Assembly: GCA_013002625.1 (NCBI GenBank)
Contig: JABDJE010000351.1
Location: 1 to 5,756 of the forward strand
From: Saprospiraceae bacterium
Lineage (GTDB): Bacteria > Bacteroidota > Bacteroidia > Chitinophagales > Saprospiraceae
Reading direction: 5' to 3'
DNA length: 5,756 nucleotides
Below the pieces are notes generated by a model, which saw only the letters and a program-made list of their open reading frames with translations, had not been told where the DNA came from and ran no database searches. A program made the position numbers and the translations under genes. Every line of letters starts with the position of its first letter. Position 1 is the stretch's first letter. Shown piece after piece: positions 4,832-5,756 of the stretch.

Positions 4832-5756
4832 GTGCAAAAAGTACTACTTACCCTTTTTGTAATGCTCTCATTTGGCATTACACTCTCAGCTCAATCAGAA
4901 ATATGCGATAACGGCATCGATGATGACAACGATGGTCTTATTGATTGTATGGATGACGATCTTGCAAATGATTGTTGTTGTTTAGATGCGCTTGAAATCG
5001 ATCTTGGCTCTGATATAAATGTCTGTCAAGATGTATTGGTGCAATTGGCAGCACCTACAGGCTTTATAAGCTATGAGTGGTCAACGGGTTCAATTGAACA
5101 AAACATCCTGGTTGAATTTTCCGGATTGTATGTTGTGACCGGAATTGATTCGTGTGATAATGTAGCTTCCGACAGCATCATCGTTGAGTTCAGAGCGAAT
5201 TCATCTACAGACCTGGCTTTCACTTATTGTGCAGGTGATACTTTTGAAATCAATGACTTAAGATATACACAGGTGGGCAGCTTTACGCAGTTGCTCGAAG
5301 CTGCAAATGGATGTGATTCAATCATCAACCTTGAGTTCTCGCATTATCCAGATTTATCCAGAGAAGAGGAATACTTGTTTTGTGAAAGTGAAGGAATTAA
5401 TATCAATGGTGTAGACTATTTTGAAGAAGGCAGCTATGTTCAATTTTTTCAGGATGCAAATGGCTGTGAAGCTGAATTATTCCTTGAAGTACGCGAGGAC
5501 AACAACTGCATAACTTGTGGTGACGATAATCCGGTTGGAAGGTTGACAATACACGTTAATAAGATCGCACTGGACTTAACAGAGCTTCAAATTTTCAAAG
5601 GACCATATCTAATAGTGCAGTCAGAGTTGAATGATAATCAATTAAGTCAGGTTATAAAAGAATATGTAAGTGTAAAACAAACATCTACGCTTCCTTCACT
5701 TAAGGATTTGCAAGTACATTTTGAATCATTCATACAAAAGAACATTCCAGGTGAAT
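4832..5756 (+). CDS. secreted Cys-repeat protein with Asp-rich motif, 3' end outside window
   Basis: Open to the window edge, at least 308 codons. The GTG start at 4832 gives MQKVLLTLF followed by a hydrophobic stretch and LSAQ, a convincing signal peptide cut near residue 20. An in-frame TAG at 4811 limits upstream starts, and the ATG at 4862 would remove the lysine and half the hydrophobic core. The mature part opens with an Asp-rich motif EICDNGIDDDNDGLIDC (23-39), resembling calcium-binding DxDxDG loops, then CCC (48-50). Residues about 55-120 have the YEWSTG and SGLYVV pattern of Ig/PKD-like modules of Bacteroidota surface proteins. Two tandem repeats follow, each with Cys to Cys spacing of 28 (C133-C161 and C184-C212), a central Y..xxGS pattern and ANGC at the end, 51 residues apart. 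After C226/C229 the sequence to 308 has no motif I recognise. Such proteins often carry a type IX secretion tail, which would lie outside the window. Specific function unknown. Confidence 0.85.
   Translation, partial: MQKVLLTLFVMLSFGITLSAQSEICDNGIDDDNDGLIDCMDDDLANDCCCLDALEIDLGSDINVCQDVLVQLAAPTGFISYEWSTGSIEQNILVEFSGLYVVTGIDSCDNVASDSIIVEFRANSSTDLAFTYCAGDTFEINDLRYTQVGSFTQLLEAANGCDSIINLEFSHYPDLSREEEYLFCESEGININGVDYFEEGSYVQFFQDANGCEAELFLEVREDNNCITCGDDNPVGRLTIHVNKIALDLTELQIFKGPYLIVQSELNDNQLSQVIKEYVSVKQTSTLPSLKDLQVHFESFIQKNIPGE

Overview
The window looks like a chromosomal piece of a member of the Bacteroidota, probably Saprospiria/Saprospiraceae-like. The grounds are the form of the division proteins (FtsZ with an acidic linker and a tail running past the usual C-terminal peptide, a divergent FtsQ), start codons without Shine-Dalgarno sequences, and a downstream secreted protein carrying the Cys-x-Asn-Gly-x-Asp-rich motif and Cys-bounded repeats common in that lineage. 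The family-level placement is inference; no rRNA or other marker is present.

Positions 1-4409 are the distal end of a division and cell wall (dcw) cluster, all on the plus strand: the 3' part of murC (start outside the window), ftsQ (TTG start overlapping the murC stop by 4 bp), ftsA (30 bp later) and ftsZ (25 bp later). MurC adds L-Ala to UDP-MurNAc. FtsQ is a single-pass divisome protein of the periplasm-facing side. FtsA is the actin-like membrane anchor, and FtsZ is the tubulin-like GTPase that forms the Z ring. No ddl lies between murC and ftsQ. ftsA and ftsZ are each preceded by the same 9-mer, CTAAACTCA, exactly 5 nt before the ATG.

Positions 4410-4831 (422 bp) hold no convincing gene but are rich in structure. 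A 56-59 bp sequence occurs twice in the same orientation (4416-4471 and 4622-4680), each time running straight into a strong intrinsic terminator, and the two terminator stems are unrelated in sequence. Between the copies lies a 122 bp spacer with an 8-bp GC-rich hairpin. After the second terminator comes a very AT-rich leader bounded by a 15-bp inverted repeat.

From 4832 to the window end an open frame of at least 308 codons encodes a secreted protein with a signal peptide, an Asp-rich motif, an Ig/PKD-like segment and two tandem Cys repeats. It is cut by the window edge. It appears to be a separate transcription unit unrelated to division. I see no mobile element, CRISPR array, tRNA or rRNA. 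The least explained signals are the duplicated pre-terminator module and the shared pre-start motif.
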